Source: Wyeomyia smithii (lineage: Eukaryota; Arthropoda; Insecta; Diptera; Culicidae). From it: 64,000 nucleotides of DNA. A program made the position numbers and the translations under genes. The stretch is from NCBI RefSeq assembly GCF_029784165.1, contig NC_073695.1:247627589-247691588 (forward strand), written 5' to 3'. Below the pieces are notes generated by a model that saw only the letters and a list, made by a program, of their open reading frames with translations, was not told the DNA's origin and made no database searches. Position 1 is the stretch's first letter. Each line of letters starts with the position of its first letter. This document shows, one piece after another, positions 34,691 through 46,046 of the stretch.

Positions 34691-37032
34691 ACTGCGACCA
34701 ATGGTTTCTCGTCGGAATTTTTCATCGTTTTTTCATGTTTTTATAAGTTATATATTTTCTATCTGGAAAAGTGATGTGTCTACGTTTATTGAATGAAGGC
34801 CGCTGTTGTTTCGGTGTGAATTCCGAGTGTTTGATTTGAATCGCGATGAAGTGTTCCGAGGATTGTCGAGTACGGTTGGGGATAGTGCAATAATGTCGAC
34901 GTATTTTATTTAGCCTTCCCGTCGCGTAATCGTTATATTTACGGTGCAAAGGGTGGAGTAAAAGGTAATACGAAATGTGGCGGTTTCGTATTATCGGTGA
35001 GAGCGACGTCAATGTTGAAATCCGTGAAAGATTCGTGCAATTTTGTGGCTAATTTGTGAGAGCTGCATTTCTTTTTCGGTGGCGGAGCTCGTTTCCCGCT
35101 AGCCCTTGCCTTGTCATAAGTGTGTGTGTGAGTAAGTGCAAGGTGAACAAGGAAAAGCGAGAGAAGTGCGAGTGCAGGATGACCGTTGCTCTTGCGTGCG
35201 GCACTTTCTCGCACTAGCATGAGAGTTCAGAGAGGACGCGGGAATTAAAGGATAAGTATTAGTGTTGGTCAACCCGGTGGCATCACTGACGTTTACGTAC
35301 AACATAAGTGAAGCCAGCATTAGCTGGATCACTGGATCAATTTTACATGCAATTTGACAGCTGATTCATCGAAACAAGAAAAAATGCATTGTTCATACGT
35401 GCACACAGTGTCGGTGTTCAGCGGCAGTGTACTTACGTGTTGTTTTCGGATGATATGTTTATTACACATAACTTCGAGAGGTTTACTTGATAAAACAAAA
35501 AATAAATGCGTTGCATTGTTATAGAATGTACACAACGTTTGCTCTTGCCGATTGCGAATGGCGGTGTTTCTTGCAGGTAGCTGGCAAACGTGCGATGACT
35601 TAAAGAATACCATCTCAATGTATGTGTGAAAGAGAAAGCGTATCAATGCCTGTGTGTTTCAAATTTACAAAGCTAAGCCAAGCTATTTTTTAATATTTAA
35701 ATTGATTCAAACCGCATAACTCTCTACAACATATATTATGCATTGCTCGTCACGCTTACACTGCTATGTGAACAAACCTTCGAGAACATAAATGAGACTA
35801 GCGCCACTGTCTTTCACGGCAGCTTCAGGAAACAAGACCGATGCCACCGGGTTGGTGTTGGTGACGTTTTGCCTGTGTTTTTTGTTTGATTTGCATGGCA
35901 AAAGGGAACCAATGTTTTTTTTTGTTTTTTTCTCTGCTTTCATTTTGAGCAGTTTTATGCCCTTGTTTTATGATTTTTCTAGCTTTTGAGTAAATACTGA
36001 AACACATGGACAATTTTTAATTTAATTAAGTAGAAATCTTGTCGGTTAGCATGGCAAATAAATTTTGATTGCGATTATTTTGGCATTTTGTTGAATCTAA
36101 TTAGTACTCGGTTTTGTTAGATATGCATATTTGCATTTTTTTAAATTTTCTAGCTATGAATGCATGCAACTTTGCCAGTTTTTCATACTCAGTAGGTATC
36201 TTCGCTTCATTATTCAAGAAGTAAGTGGTAATCAACGCGAAATACCGTGTCTCCGCGTATGCGTCGGTAAGAGGGAATAGAGCGGTCGCGCATAACTTTC
36301 CGGGGTAAACGTGTTTTCGGCCCAGGTGAGCTTTGCTCGAATATGGATTTTCGGTGTGTTGTGACTTCCGAGGTGTACCAAACCATTTATTCGCAGACTG
36401 TCCACCCGTAGGTTCTATTCCAGCACGCAGTGATTCGGAGTAGGTTCCGTTCGTTCGATAAATATCGTAAATAGTTAATCGCGACAAAACATCGTAATTA
36501 ATCGCCACCAAATATCGCAATTATTTGCAATTAATATCAGGATTATACGCGACTCGTCTGTCAACGCACACAGCCTTTTTTTTCTTTTTCTTTCTTTTTT
36601 CGTTCGTTTCAAACGGCGATGGCCAAGCAAATAGGCCGTTTTTGAAGTTCTCTTGCTGACCGCTTGCAGTATGTGTTGAGGGCCTATATATTTACTTTTT
36701 TCTTGTTTTTGGTTAATGCATATATGGTTGCTTCGTAACATTGTGTAGTCAGCTGAGATAAATCAATGAGAGATACGTTTCGGTAGTTGCATAATGGCTT
36801 CATAAACAGATTTTCGAATATTTGAGTCTGTCTTGATTAGGTTATAGGTCCGGTATCCTTGCGTGCGCTTTATTTTTGCGGTGTTACATCATCAACCGGA
36901 ATGAGTTCGGATCGCGTTATGATTTCCGTAAAAGATATAATGAACTCGTACGCACGATATTTGGTATGATGAACCCGGTATTAGAACTCAGCGTATCGTT
37001 TACCAAAACGAAATCTGCTGCAAACCTTACCC
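34691..37032. other. Non-coding stretch
   Basis: No gene recognised. 34800-35330 is unusually balanced in GC and may be unique sequence. A minus-strand frame of 139 residues (36101-36520) has no recognisable domain. Nothing else could be assigned. Confidence 0.4.
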
Positions 37033-37322
37033 TTTTCTCCAACATCCCAGTGATTTCTCGTGGAAGTGCAGAGGTGTTCTCGGCTTCCAATAGAGCGAGT
37101 ATCACGTCAACATATTCCTATACACACTCCTTCTTTGACCTGCATTCGGATGCGGCCGGCGCTGGTATTGCCTAATATAAAGATTAAGGTCACCAGTTTT
37201 TACACATTGAGGATGAATGTTAATCCCAAGCATCATCTATTGGTTCTCTGTGTAATTACAGCTGATCTGGCAATAACGGAGTAGCAACCGCGGGCGGTCA
37301 ATCATGCTCATGCTCATGCTCA
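37033..37322. repeat. Dispersed repeat with CATGCT end, copy a
   Basis: It runs from TTCTCCAACATCCCAGTGAT to ATCATGCTCATGCTCATGCT and is nearly identical to 59600-59888. It ends in a hexamer repeat of ATGCTC. A stop-free 46-codon stretch is shared by both copies on the plus strand, but conservation there is no higher than elsewhere in the repeat. Confidence 0.8.
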
Positions 37323-37344
37323 ACATTTGGACCACTGCGACCAA

Positions 37345-37574
37345 TGTTTTGATCTTTTGTGGTAAACAGGCCGAAACACTATGCCGAAGACATCAGAAAT
37401 TGCGGGCTCAAGTCCTGTCTGGATGAGGAAAATTTTAAGGTTGAGGTCACACCTTCTGTCCATGTTCATTTTTCCGCATCCTCGGAAAATAACATACATT
37501 GCCCACTCTAAACATGAAACAGCAAAATCTCAGCCTAAACATGTAAGTTGTTCAATAAATGTGTAGAGACTACT

Positions 37575-37605
<31 letters not shown>

Positions 37606-37606
37606 C
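37345..37606 (+). mobile_element. Retroposed tRNA-like composite repeat with poly(A) tail
   Basis: A tRNA-like head (B-box-like GGGCTCAAGTCCT) is followed by TTGAGGTCACACCTTCTGTC..ACATACATTGCCCACTCTAA, the reverse complement of block A of copies I and II. It then carries AATAAA (37554-37559) and a run of 28 A (37579-37606). This orients the family: tRNA-like head first, block A towards the 3' end. Confidence 0.7.
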
Positions 37607-38104
37607 AAAACAATTGAATGTTGTTGAATGACATTATGTTAGGTATAAAACAAACATAAGGACGTTGTTTTGTTCCTACCTGCGAGTGTGAAAATGACAG
37701 ATTCATTTGTAATTGCTTCAGGTAGACATCTAGACAGTTCAGCTGTCAGTGCTATTATTCGTATACCGACCTATTCGAAAGAACCCTCTAATGTTTACCT
37801 CTGATGTTTAGCTAAAGCTATATTTTACCTAACGCACAATATAAGCAAACTCGAAGGCCATTATCGGTAACAATCTACATTCAGCAGTTGGACACCGTTC
37901 AACGATCTCACACTTCCAGTGTAGTTTCGAGCTATTAATAGAATCTATACACTTTTACATTTCACTTTTAATCCACTTCACTTTTTAATTCTATCACTAA
38001 TGTAGAAGTTTTCATTTTTGTTCGCGCTCTTGATAGAATCACTTTACGCTTTGAATCTACTTCACTTCAGATCTATCACTTTTCACGTATTTCGACGCTT
38101 ACTT
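37607..38104. other. Non-coding stretch
   Basis: Repeated CTATCACTTTT and CACTTCACTTTT words at 37950-38090; otherwise unrecognised. Confidence 0.4.
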
Positions 38105-38600
38105 AGTGCTTAGGTGAACTGTGGGTCTCTATTTTTAAGATGCGGAAAACTTATCTGATTGCAAACTTCATCGTCAACTAGCTTTCCGTGCTTGAGTCAC
38201 GAAATTAAAAGCTCTACGTTTTGTTTAGTTAGACTAAGATCTCTGATCAAATCATCGATTGGTTTGGGTAGTGTATTTCTGGAGCAAAATAATTCTCATC
38301 GGATAGACTTGGCAGACTTCTCAGTTCTCAGTCCCAAGAGTAGTTTGAGTTTGTTATTATTATTTACTTAAACCTTTTTAAGCCTCTTCAGTTAATTATA
38401 AATATCTCTTTACTTAAATATTACTTAACTAATTGCCATTGCAATTTCTACTTCACAATTGATCCACGCTTCTTCATTTATTTTTACCCACATCTGTTAA
38501 CACAGTTCCGTATTGCAGTTTCTACCTGAATTCTATAGTAGGCTGTTCGAAAATACCGAAACCGCTTCAATTTCTATTAAAACATTGTGTAACGTTCCTT
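38105..38600. repeat. Diverged copy of the interior of the 48-bp-TIR element
   Basis: GTGGGTCTC, ATGCGGAAAACTTA, GATTGCAAA, CTAATTGCCA and TTCACAATTGATCCAC occur here in the same order and orientation as in 39880-40325. No inverted end was found, so it is a truncated relative. Confidence 0.6.
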
Positions 38601-38700
38601 AGCACGGGAAACCCGCTTTTACTTTGTGAGTCTTTGGGATGTGATCTTTAAAACAGAAAAACAACTTTAGTTTCAGTTTGAAACTTGTACTGATCTTTTT

Positions 38701-39290
38701 TACTTTACGAACTAATTTCATTTTTTGTCATATTGACTTACATTTTAAGTTTAGTAGAGCGGGCAATGTATGTAGTTTCGCGGGAATGGGAAGATGAACG
38801 GGAAAAGAAGGTGTGACTAGAATTAGAATTTTTTTTCCCTCGTCCAGACGGGACTCGAACCCGCAATCTCCGTTGTCTCCGGCAAGGTGTTTTGGCCAAT
38901 TAAACTACTGGGTAAGGGTAACTCTTCCTAAGACCAATGTCGAATCACCCTCTACTATTGTGTTCCCGCATCTCAGCATGCCGCGACGAAACTGCACACA
39001 CTGCCCTGTGGAAGTTTATTTCTGTCAACTGAGAGAGTGGTCTCTTTACGCATACTTTGTATAATGACTTATTATATCTACAGCGGCGCAAGCGATGAGA
39101 CACGTCAGTTGGTGGCCAACTCCCATGAAAGGCGTATCACGGAAGAGCTCCGTTGTGCTAATTTTACTTTACGAACTAATTTCATTTTTTGTCATATTGA
39201 CTTACATTTTAAGTTTAGTAAAGCGGGCAATGTATGTAGTTTCGCGGGAATGGGAAGATGAACGGGAATAGAAGGTGTGACTAGAATTAG
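38701..39290 (-). mobile_element. tRNA-like composite repeat, copy I (A / tRNA-like / body / A')
   Basis: A 126-bp direct repeat (38701-38826 and 39165-39290, offset 464) differs at only about two positions. Between the repeats are an antisense tRNA-like segment and about 250 bp of body containing GGAAGTTTATTTCTGTCAAC. On the minus strand the order is A', body, tRNA-like head, A, so the unit looks like a dimer or a slice of a tandem array rather than a simple SINE. No coding potential. Confidence 0.8.
38843..38916 (-). pseudogene. tRNA-like sequence (pol III promoter of the composite repeat)
   Basis: The minus strand has A-box-like TAGTTTAATTGG (38896-38907) and a canonical B box within GGGTTCGAGTCCC (38850-38862), about 35 nt apart. 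Acceptor-stem pairing is not convincing, and the sequence is embedded in a repeat family, so it is not called as a functional tRNA gene. Confidence 0.6.
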
Positions 39291-39297
39291 AAAATTT

Positions 39298-39856
39298 TTT
39301 AGTTCGGATTTGCAAACTGCGGGACCTTAGCTGGTTACGTAATCCGTAAAAGGCCCTGTTTGCGGCTGCTATCCGCCTCTTTATCTCACGGCTAACCTCG
39401 TTGTCACATGTCACTAATGTGCCCAGGTAAATAAATTCGTCGACTACTTCAAATGTTTCCCCATCAAGCACCACCGCAGCACCAACCTCCGACGGACTAC
39501 CACGCACTCTGCCAGCCACCATGTATTTCGTTTTGGCAGAGTTTATGACAAGCCCTAATCTCGCAGCTTCTCTCCTGAGAGGTCCGAAGGCCTCTTCCAC
39601 AGCTCTACGGTTGATACCAATGATGTGGATATCGTCCGCAAAACCGAGAAGCATGTGATGACTTCGTAATGATGGTGCCGCTTCTCTGCACACCAGCCCT
39701 CCCTATAGCACCTTTCAATGCGATGTTGAACAATAAGTTCGACAGCCCGTCCCCCTGCTTCAAACCATCTAACGTCACGAACGAGTCCGATATCTCACCG
39801 GCTATCCTGACGCTTGATGTAGGCTTTCACGGTATGCAAATACGTAATTCGGCACT
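39298..39856 (-). pseudogene. Reverse transcriptase fragment, RTE-like LINE
   Basis: Upstream (about 39700-39800) the minus strand reads SFVTLDGLKQGDGLSNLLFN. After a frameshift near 39660 the frame 39202-39693 gives LLGFADDIHIIGI (catalytic FADD core), KTKYMVAGR, and VTCDNEVSREIKRRIAAANR, the thumb of RTE-like enzymes. The open frame runs past 39300 into the neighbouring repeat. 5' and 3' parts of the element are missing. Confidence 0.78.
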
Positions 39857-40840
39857 TGCTTTGTGCCTCCGTTAGATGTACTGCGGGTCTCGGATAGCCC
39901 ACGAACAACATATTTGTAAAATGCGGAAAACTTACTATGGCGCTTTGTCTGATTGCAAATTTGAACTTCGTCGTCTACCAGCTTCCACTATTTGAGTCGC
40001 AAAAATGAAATCTCTACGTTTTTTTTTAATAAGACTTAAATCTTTGATCGAATCATGGATCTCTACTTAACATAGCTTTAATTTATTGTTATTTTCTACT
40101 TTAACTTTTTTCGAAGCTCCACTTAATTTTATCGTTTTACTTAATTACTAACTATTAACTAATTGCCAGTGTAGTTTCTGCTTCACAATTGATCCACATT
40201 TCTTCATTATTTTTTCCCACATCTGTGAACACAAACACCTATTTTGGTTTCAACCTAAATTTTTTAGTGGACTGTTAACAAATACCGAAACCTTTTCAAT
40301 TTCTGTTAAACCTTTGACCACACTGAACCAAGAAACAGGTCCACGAGAACGTTGATATTGAAACCTGCGTATATTTTTCAAACGATTAAGAAGCTGCGCC
40401 AATTATTGGTGAATCGAATTTCACTTGAGCCTTTGGAATGGAATAATCAATAATTGCACACTTCAATGCAACATATGCGAAATCAATATTTACTTTATTT
40501 TTGTAAATTTCAAATCGTTTGAAAGTTGATTTTATAACATCAGACTCACTATCAAAATTATTCTCTACATGTGTTATACGTCTTTCGTAATAATCCTTGA
40601 GTTAATAAAACTTGATTCATGTGGTATGGAAAAATCATAATCAAAATTCGCATGTGTGCTCTACGTACATGATTTTAATCAGTTAGTACCATATCGTAAA
40701 AAAAAATTTCTCAGACCAGGAATACGCGTTTAACTAGAAATGCGGAAATCATCCTCCGAATTTCATCCTCCAATTGTAGTTTCTATTAAATCTCGTGGGC
40801 TATCCGAGACCCGCAGTACATCTAACGGAGGCACAAAGCA
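39857..40840. mobile_element. 984-bp element with perfect 48-bp terminal inverted repeats
   Basis: The left arm 39857-39904 begins TGCTTTGTGCCTCCGTTAGA and its exact reverse complement occupies 40793-40840. The interior is AT-rich, non-coding, and related to 38105-38600. The left arm abuts an RTE-like fragment. The target duplication was not resolved (flanks GGCACT and TTCTCT). Exact arms within a diverged interior suggest recent activity or gene conversion. Confidence 0.8.
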
Positions 40841-41648
40841 TTCTCTAAATTATCTTTTGCTTATGTCAAAGTGTGGACTAATATACTCATGGGTTATTTA
40901 ACTTCTAACTTTTCACAAAAAGCAGATACAAATTCATCGACAATTGTACCCTACACGAGTCTCAAATTGATTAATTTGTCAAGAACGGTTTTTTTATTTT
41001 TATTTAATTTTTTTTTCTTACAACTTAACTGTTGCTTTAGCTTTACCTAATTAATACTTTTTCAAATTCGGGTATTCCAAAATCAGTAATCGAAGATACG
41101 TTTTTCGATTTCTACTTTGAGGTTAGTCTATTTTTTGGGAAAAAAATCAGGATGAAAAAGTCCAATAATTGCAGACTTGAGTTTCAGACATTCCAAATCT
41201 TAAAGCTCATAAAGAGTATTCTTTTAGATGCATAAGCTTTTTAGATTGTAAAATAAGTATATAAAAGAATTATTTACGAAGGTATTCTCCAGCAACAACT
41301 TTAGGAAAATGTGCACTCTCTGTTAACAAGACGACTAGGGAATAATTCAGAAGTGGTATCTATGGTCTGCTTGATTCACAAATAAAAACGAGTCTTTCAA
41401 AGGTTGGTTTCCCAGAATGGTTAGTTTCCTTTCGGTTTGTTATTGTTGATTTTTTCATTTTAGAATCTTTTATTCATTTAATAGGTTAATTTTTCAAAGT
41501 CAGAATCGAATAATCAAAATCTAATTCTCGAATGTTCACCGGTTTTACCTGAGCTTTTCATTTTTTTCTTCAAACTTTGTCGCAAGTGTTTAACAGACAT
41601 AATTAGAAAATGCTAGCTATTTCTTCATTTGAAAATATTATAAATCTT
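40841..41648. other. AT-rich non-coding stretch
   Basis: Nothing recognised. Confidence 0.4.
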
Positions 41649-42220
41649 CACGCGAAAGTTGGATGGTGCGAAACCAGTACAAAATTGTGCGTTTTTAGAG
41701 CAATTGTTGATGTAATTCGGAACCAGTACAATGATTGCGTGTTGGGCATAACGCAATTAATGATCTAGCGTTTCTCCAATGTATTCGGCAGCTCCAAACT
41801 ACTACACCTAAACAGTTCAAGCAGCATTGCAAAGCGAGCGAGAAGCAAAACCATTCTGTCTCGCTCATTTCGTAAAGCAACGAGATATCGCCTTGCGCGT
41901 CGCAATCCGAACCGAAAGAGAAGCGAAAGAGCAACCTGCAAATTGTATGTGAGGAAATTCTACGAGCGAGAGAGGAATTTCTATCGTCGCTTGCACTGCA
42001 CTTGCCGCTTGCACTGCTCCATGAGTAGCAGTCACTAATACACTCGACGTGAGAAATAAAGTGTCGGTATATGATATATATTCTGATTTCATTCTATGTC
42101 AATGTATTCGCAGTACAACTGTTGCGTTATGCGTTTCACACATTTATTGTGCGATTTAAGTGCAACATTTGTGCGAATCGGGTAGACACAATGATTGTAC
42201 AAGACTTCAACTTTTGCGTG
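41649..42220. mobile_element. TIR element, CACGCGAAAGTT ends, second family member
   Basis: The left end CACGCGAAAGTTGG and right end CAACTTTTGCGTG are inverted. About 140 bp at each end matches 33898-34602 in reverse orientation. The interior (41820-42030) is rich in GAGCGAGA words and shares GCAAAGCGAGCGAGAAGC with 13028-13790. The frames inside are not genes. Confidence 0.72.
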
Positions 42221-43602
42221 TTATATCGATAACTTTTGGGCATTATACTTTAGTTTATAATATCAAATTCAAATGTATTTCCTAGATTCGAAGAGAAAAA
42301 GCAAGAATAATTTTGACTTGACTTCTACAAAAAGTCAAAAAAAAATATTAATAAACAGAAATACACACATTTGTTTCCGAGAAGGTTTGAGCGTTGCGAA
42401 TTGGACGGAACGGTTTCTGCATGATACAAAAATTGACAAAATATTATTTTGAATGAATAATAAGTTTACAGGTAATGTCGACGTCCAACAAAATTTCCTG
42501 ACAATATTTGTGTGAAGTTTTTATAAACAACAGATAATCCGAGTTTTCCCAATTTTATCCTTCCGAATGGCGGGACAAATTTTTAGGATCTTCACTAATT
42601 CAAATTGAAAAGTCGATCATGCTAGACTACTCAATGAGACATCTTATCTTATGCGGAGAAACATCCAAAACATCCCTAAAATGGGACAAATTCAAAATGA
42701 AAGAAATTTTAGTGGTGTAAACCTGTTTTAGTTTGGACGATGCCCAGAAGTTTCTATTACCACCACAACGATTTTTATAAGAATGCATCAACCATTCTGA
42801 CGCGATGTAGCACCAATTGCAAGGTTCCAAACTAATTGGACATATGTCCAACACGGATCAGCTCTGCTACTTTGCCGACAAACGCTGCTACCTTGGCAAC
42901 CTGCGCCACTGTGATGGTTTTTCGGCTAGCAAGCGGCTTTGCGGCGGCTTTTGGGGCGTGCCAGCGCGTGGCGACCCGCGGCAGCCTTCGCCGGTTGCAA
43001 CGAAAGTGAAACAGACACCCGCCCTGTCCGCAAGACGTGCCCGGAATGAGCGAAATGTTTTACAAATTATCACGACGCTCGTCAGTCACGCGGATTTTTT
43101 TCCCTTCTTTGCACCTCTTATACTTGGGCTGAGTATGTTTTTTTTTATCTCCGCTGTCGGCTTCGTAGAATAGAGTGGGCTTGCGTAGGGCCGGCATCAA
43201 AAGGCCCTGCCGCAGTCGCCAGAACCGCACACGAATACCGGCAATTATCCGGATTGCTGCGGCTCTTGTGTGCTGAAATGGGGTACCGGAGGCATTTAAC
43301 GGCTTGGGTGTTCCCTCCGCCTAAGCCCAAGTTGTTTGTACCGGCCGGAGTGTAAGTGATCTCGGGCCGGAGTGAAAGAAAAGCGATTTTAATTAGTCTC
43401 ATTAGGAAATGGGTGTAGCACTGGGAGTTATGGCGAGCCTAGTAGTGTTGTCAATTATTGTCGCCGTGTGATTGGGATTTGCGAATTAACTCGACACCAG
43501 ATTTTACGGCGCATTTTATAACATGTTTAAAGAGCTGTAATTTTTTCACTTTCAACCAATTACATGTTTTTTTATCTCTCTCTTTCTATATTTCTTTTAC
43601 AG
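42221..43602. other. Non-coding stretch with a GC-rich segment; possible upstream region of a gene
   Basis: 42860-43380 is GC-rich and unique-looking, with overlapping frames on both strands (for example 42817-43173). GGAGT|GTAAGT at 43351-43357 could be the donor of a non-coding first exon feeding the exon at 43603. 43560-43602 is the pyrimidine tract TCTCTCTTTCTATATTTC..ACAG. Confidence 0.4.
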
Positions 43603-43863
43603 ATAGTCATTCACCTTTAGAACATCCAAAGCCTGTAACCGGTTGCTCGTATTCTAAGTGTTGCGCGACAATCGCTTGCCGCGTGACAGCACTCAACCCG
43701 TAACGGATAGCAAGTTTCGAGTCGAGCTGACAGTGTGCAACAAGCGATGCTTCATTGCTAAGCTCGCCTGGATATCACCTTCAAACGACAGACAGAAGAG
43801 ATCTGACCGTATTCAGACTGCCCTCAGTGCCTGAAGAAAAAAAAAATCCTCCTCTTATTAACG
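43603..43863 (+). other. Probable 5' untranslated part of an exon
   Basis: It begins after a strong acceptor (TTTCTTTTACAG, AG at 43601-43602) and runs 261 nt to the ATG at 43864. It looks unique and moderately GC-rich. Upstream ATGs occur in it (for example 43747), so translation from 43864 would need leaky scanning or a later transcription start. Confidence 0.5.
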
Positions 43864-43906
43864 ATGGGACTCCGCTTGGAGATACTATTCTGCGTGTTGA
43901 TAAACG
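43864..43906 (+). CDS. Probable first coding part of a secreted or membrane protein gene
   Basis: ATG in a fair context (TTAACGATGG) opens 14 codons, MGLRLEILFCVLIN, followed by G|GTAAGT, a consensus splice donor. A short charged N-terminus and a hydrophobic run split by a phase 1 intron is a common start for signal-peptide genes, for example adhesion and immunoglobulin-superfamily proteins. The family is inference; the remaining exons must lie downstream, probably outside the window or too short to recognise. No matching exon was identified to the right. Confidence 0.5.
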
Positions 43907-46046
43907 GTAAGTCAACTGAATCGTCGGCCAATATTTGACAGGATTGACATGACAACCGATCGCACTTACGTCGAGTAAAAAATCGATTGCGTTCACCAAG
44001 TTAACACCTAATACGACAAGTTAGCTGTCATTATTTACACCGCACGCCCCAAAAGAATGAATTGATTGCCGGGTATCCAGCGGTAGGCTTCCATTCATTA
44101 CCCATTGTGAACACTGGAAACAATTTAAAGCAAAAAAAAAACGGGAGAAGCTGTTCGAAAACTACTCTCCTTCCCGCCCTGCAAAGAACCATTAATTTTC
44201 CTAACTCCATCCATCCTACCGCTAGCAGCCAGCCAAGCAAACCTTATTAGTAATTCAAAGTGAACGAATATTTTCTTGCGATACCAAACAGTGAAAATTG
44301 ATTTCCTTTCCGTCGTCGCTTCTATCGTCGCCGGTGTTCAGCCTTGGTGGAAGCCGTACGTAGTAGGACTTCGGAGCACCAGCCGAGTCGAGGTGATTAA
44401 TTATCGAAACCGTCAAGCTATGCATAACTTTCCCGCAAAGCGAGTCCTTTCTTCTACGTCAGTTTCCTGCACCTTTTGCTTGGGCCTGCCGCACACACCG
44501 GTTCCCGATCCCGGCGGTGCTGCCGAACAATGAGTCCTACAATGTCTGGCTGGGCTGCTGGGGCCCTGTCGGGACGGACCGGGACGATCGGGTGGATACG
44601 CTCGATGCACACCGAGAGTAATTTGCTCTTGATTAAACGTTTGCGTGTTGTTTTCCTTTTATCTCAAAAGCAGTTTTGTCCTTTTGTTTGGTTGTTGCTG
44701 GTAGAGTTGAAGCAGCAGCAGCAGCAGCAGCAGTAGGACAAAAGTGCAATCCACGAACAAAGTTGGTGATGCTACTGCGGGGATGTCGGGTCAGTTAGGG
44801 GTCAGGCAGCGGCACAGAAAGAGGGTCAGCGTCTGACGGAGTTGAGTGGAACTGGTAAAAGTATGCATTACATCGCTATTCGTGATGGTTTGTTAACATT
44901 CGACATTTTCACTTACAAAGTAAAGGGTTTGCGCTGCGTAAAATTATTTATATTTTTTTACTTGAAATTGAGTGGTTGAGTTTATATCAAATTCGTCCAT
45001 TGTTTTTATTCTTGTATGGTATGTACCGAGTTAAATTTGCTCTACTGCTTTTATTTCACTATGGAACTAAACTTGGAATAAAACATTCTCGGAACACATC
45101 TTCGATGCTAGCGATATTTGATTATCATTTTCTCTAGAAATTCACATCTGTTCGCCTTCACTAGAGGTAGCAAATAATTTATGCATTTTGAAACCTTAGA
45201 TCAATAAGATCTACGGGATAGATACTAGAATAAAATTTAGCTCTAAACAAAGCAAAGATTCTTTTCAGCACCGCATGTTAATGGTGTGTTGTTGGTAGTA
45301 CTTTTTTGTTGTTGCAAATCGCGCCGTTTTTATTATTTATCAGAGAACATACCATTTTTAGATGTTTATTGAATTGCATCAACTAATGTTGTTATATTTT
45401 TACACAAAATGATCACGTTATTAATTAAACAGATATAGAAATCAGATTTAGAGTTTAAACATATTTTGCGGCAAGTACGGAAGCATTGCGCACCGCGCAA
45501 ATACTTCGATACCTACAGCAAACGACAACATGTATTGAGCATCCGTCAATCGTTTATACAAAGGCGCATCTTACCCACCTACAGAAATGACATCAATTTG
45601 CTTAGAAGTAAGCGGGACTAATGGCGTCATGAAGAAGACCTTGGTGTAATTTCACAAGCTTTCTCTCTCTCTTTGCTACTGACGAATAGAACCAAGTGAT
45701 GCTTGAATTTTTATTTGAATTTATACGATTGAACTTTAAATCTCTGTGTACCTTTTCTCACCTTTTTTAATAACATCAATAAGATCGATATGGTAGGAAA
45801 ATAAGATTGAAGTTGGTCACTCACTAAAGGAGGATGGCAGTTTAAATCATAACAACTGACATAGACTGCCGAGAATTGGTAAAATACCCTATCTACTTTC
45901 CAAACTTTCAATTAGTTTTAAATTGGTAATAATTTACCCTTACTTCCTTATTTCCTGAAGACCAAATTGAGAATCTAGAGACTGATACATGAAAACTAGT
46001 AATAAGATCTTTAATCAAGAAAAAGTGTATGATTAAACTATGAACT
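43907..46046. other. Non-coding; presumed long intron
   Basis: If the exon at 43603-43906 is real this is its intron. 44030-44640 is unique and GC-richer; from 44870 it is AT-rich. No recognisable element; a CAG microsatellite is listed separately. Confidence 0.4.
44711..44733. repeat. CAG trinucleotide repeat
   Basis: Uninterrupted AGC/CAG units within an open but unsupported frame. Confidence 0.8.

Noticed and set aside
36101..36520. 139-residue minus-strand frame
   Set aside because: No domain recognised; no start or splice support. It could be an unrecognised transposon piece, so not called.
43351..43357. Donor of a non-coding first exon upstream of 43603
   Set aside because: Plausible GTAAGT word but no promoter or exon start could be identified.
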